A DNA stretch of 32,350 bases from Bacillota bacterium (GTDB lineage: Bacteria > Bacillota > Clostridia > Christensenellales > Borkfalkiaceae). A program made the position numbers and the translations under genes. The DNA lies in NCBI GenBank assembly GCA_023403375.1, contig JAEYEN010000038.1, positions 1-32,350 of the forward strand, in the 5' to 3' direction. Within the stretch, counting starts at the first letter, position 1, and the number at the start of each line of letters is the position of its first letter. The notes beneath the pieces are model-generated. The model ran no database searches. It was given only the letters and a program-made list of their open reading frames with translations, and was not told the DNA's origin. Positions 31,387-32,350 of this stretch are shown one piece after another.

Positions 31387-31732
31387 GTTGTATTCTAAAT
31401 CGTTGTGCTTTTTGCTTATAATATATTTTCCGTAAATTATAACGTTATTATTTTACGGCTTTTACGAGAAAAGAAAAAACAAATAAATCGAAATAATAAA
31501 ACCGTATCTGCCGCAGGCGACCTTTATACCGCCTTTAAGCCTTTTTTTGACAGAAGTCAAATATCGTTTGAATTTTTCTTGCGATTTGCCGCTTTTTTGG
31601 CAAAATTTACCTGCGTTTGACAAAAATTATCAAATAAAGAAAAATATTAACATAAAAAATGAAAAAAATAAAAGATTTTGTTAAAAATTGACAAAAATTT
31701 AAAAATAATTTTAAAAAATGTCGAAAAAATGC
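31387..31732. other. AT-rich intergenic stretch
   Basis: There is no credible ORF. From 31620 to 31735 the plus strand is very A-rich and contains two TTGACA words (one near 31617, one at 31688-31693) without good -10 partners. It could act as an UP element for the promoter at 31733. Confidence 0.5.
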
Positions 31733-31761
31733 TTTACAAATGTTTTTCAAAGTAGTATATT
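31733..31761 (+). promoter_or_regulatory. Promoter of a candidate small RNA
   Basis: TTTACA (31733-31738) and TATATT (31756-31761) are separated by 17 bases, with an A-rich tract immediately upstream. Confidence 0.75.
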
Positions 31762-31767
31762 ATCATT

Positions 31768-31936
31768 GTCGAAAGGGAAAAATCTCCAAGACAAACAAAT
31801 TGAGTCGTCATTTTTGCCGTAAGGCAGAAGTGATGGAAAATAAAAGCGCGGCAACGCGTTCTTAATCCGCTCATCATTTTCCCCCTTATCATATATTATT
31901 CAGGAAGCAGTAAACGCAACGTTTATTGCTTTTTGA
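31768..31936 (+). ncRNA. Candidate structured small RNA of unknown class
   Basis: The unit runs from the predicted transcription start to a terminator, with no gene downstream on the same strand that it clearly leads. It contains a 13-bp hairpin, CGTCATTTTTGCC (31806-31818) with GGCAGAAGTGATG (31823-31835), closed by a GTAA loop. A second hairpin is AGCGCG-GCAA-CGCGTT (31845-31860). Both loops are GNRA tetraloops. TTTTCCC (31877-31883) can pair either with GGGAAAA (31775-31781), enclosing both hairpins, or with GGAAAA (31835-31840), enclosing only the second. A 10-codon ORF (31833-31865, MENKSAATRS) is present but may be chance. I cannot match it to 6S RNA, tmRNA, SRP RNA or any riboswitch class I know. 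Confidence 0.55.
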
Positions 31937-31937
31937 A
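31905..31937 (+). terminator. Terminator of the candidate small RNA
   Basis: AAGCAGTAAACG pairs with CGTTTATTGCTT (12 base pairs, one G-T) across a CAA loop, then TTTTTG. Confidence 0.9.
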
Positions 31938-31962
31938 TTTTTAGGGGAAAATTCGTGAATAC

Positions 31963-32187
31963 GTGAAAAATATGCGGGGACGGGAAAATTCGAGGGAGCA
32001 GAAGGAAGACGGTTTATTGTATTGCGAAGGGGTGCTTTCGGCGTGTGAACTTTTCGGCTGCAAATTCTCTTACTTGCAAACTTGTTGGCCGTCGGGCGCG
32101 TCGATTTGTCTGCCATCGGGCGCGTGGAATTGTCGTTTGTTTGGCGCGTGGACTTGTTTTTCGGCGGGCGCGCGAACACGGATATAA
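31963..32187 (+). CDS. Possible small Cys-rich repeat protein (doubtful)
   Basis: This is a 74-codon ORF from GTG (or 71 codons from ATG at 31972) whose product is Cys-rich. Cysteines at 33, 41, 49, 57 and 65 are spaced exactly eight apart. The last four repeat units are TCWPSGAS, ICLPSGAW, NCRLFGAW and TCFSAGAR. The ribosome site is poor: AGGGG lies about 15 bases before the GTG. It begins shortly after the terminator of the candidate small RNA, so it would need its own promoter, which I do not see. A 24-nt repeat gives eight-residue periodicity in any open frame, so it may be only a minisatellite. Confidence 0.25.
   Translation: MKNMRGRENSREQKEDGLLYCEGVLSACELFGCKFSYLQTCWPSGASICLPSGAWNCRLFGAWTCFSAGARTRI
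32082..32177. repeat. 24-bp minisatellite, four units
   Basis: Four imperfect 24-base units start at 32082, 32106, 32130 and 32154. All begin TTGT and share GGCGCG at the same place. The tract is GC-rich in an otherwise AT-rich region. Confidence 0.85.
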
Positions 32188-32268
32188 TAGGATTATGGTA
32201 AAACCGAGTAGAAATTTTTTTACAAAGTAAAAATTTTTCGCAAAAAATATAAAACGGGCTTTTAATTA

Positions 32269-32296
32269 TTGAAAAACCGCGGCAATGTGTTAAAAT
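32269..32296 (+). promoter_or_regulatory. Possible promoter reading out of the window
   Basis: TTGAAA (32269-32274) and TAAAAT (32291-32296) are separated by 16 bases. The gene it would drive is beyond the end. Confidence 0.4.
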
Positions 32297-32350
32297 GTTT
32301 ATGATAACCGATTTTTGGTACAAAAAGGTTAAGCACGATAAACGTTATTG

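Noticed and set aside
31833..31865. Ten-codon ORF inside the candidate small RNA as a leader peptide
   Set aside because: Its start is buried in a hairpin arm, the codon content suggests no attenuation signal, and an ORF this short is expected by chance.
31889..32323. Minus-strand ORF with STRP-containing octapeptide repeats
   Set aside because: It is open because of the 24-bp minisatellite, runs through the small-RNA terminator, and lacks a credible start signal.

Overview
The window reads as chromosomal DNA of a spore-forming, low-to-mid G+C Bacillota of the class Clostridia, probably an uncultured gut lineage. The evidence is a YpeB-type germination protein, CotF-like coat proteins, the rpsF-ssb-rpsR operon, strong AGGAGG-type ribosome binding sites, sigma-A promoters with 17-base spacers, and lysine, purine and preQ1 riboswitches. 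Gene density is ordinary. I see no prophage, insertion sequence, CRISPR array or integrase. The species assignment is inference.

Layout. 1-3.6 kb: ypeB (its usual partner sleB would lie just before the window) converges on an unknown low-complexity protein. 3.7-5.85 kb: GTP-dependent PEP carboxykinase with its own promoter and terminator. 6.0-7.3 kb: a membrane protein with a zinc ribbon, then two small coat or ferritin-like proteins. 7.4-9.45 kb: an NhaC-family transporter on the minus strand behind a lysine riboswitch. 9.5-10.2 kb: queT behind a preQ1 riboswitch. 10.2-10.8 kb: two small minus-strand genes. 10.9-14.2 kb: an Lrp regulator, an aminotransferase and an O-antigen-ligase-like membrane protein in one operon. 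14.2-15.3 kb: an EamA exporter on the minus strand. 15.4-15.9 kb: tRNA-Met and tRNA-Glu, followed by a hairpin-rich element ending in a copy of the tRNA 3' end. 16.0-22.4 kb: a purine unit with a guanine-type riboswitch, xpt and a BMP-type nucleoside ABC importer. 22.4-24.8 kb: a lipid-kinase-like gene and a CCA-adding enzyme with an apparently leaderless mRNA. 24.8-26.6 kb: an unknown anchored extracytoplasmic protein. 26.8-28.0 kb: rpsF-ssb-rpsR. 28.0-31.4 kb: a tandem repeat, a small XRE regulator and a divergent large lipoprotein. 31.4-32.35 kb: no conventional gene, but a promoter-to-terminator unit for a structured RNA of about 170 nt and a 24-nt minisatellite.

Regulation is unusually visible. 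Three aptamers control uptake or salvage of lysine, queuosine precursor and purines, all with recognisable terminators. The purine unit is coherent: xpt salvages xanthine or guanine and the adjacent ABC system imports nucleosides. The best candidates for something undescribed are the RNA at about 31768-31936, the Cys-rich octapeptide repeat ORF beside it, the zinc-finger-like insertion in the lysine-riboswitch transporter, and the tRNA-adjacent hairpin element.
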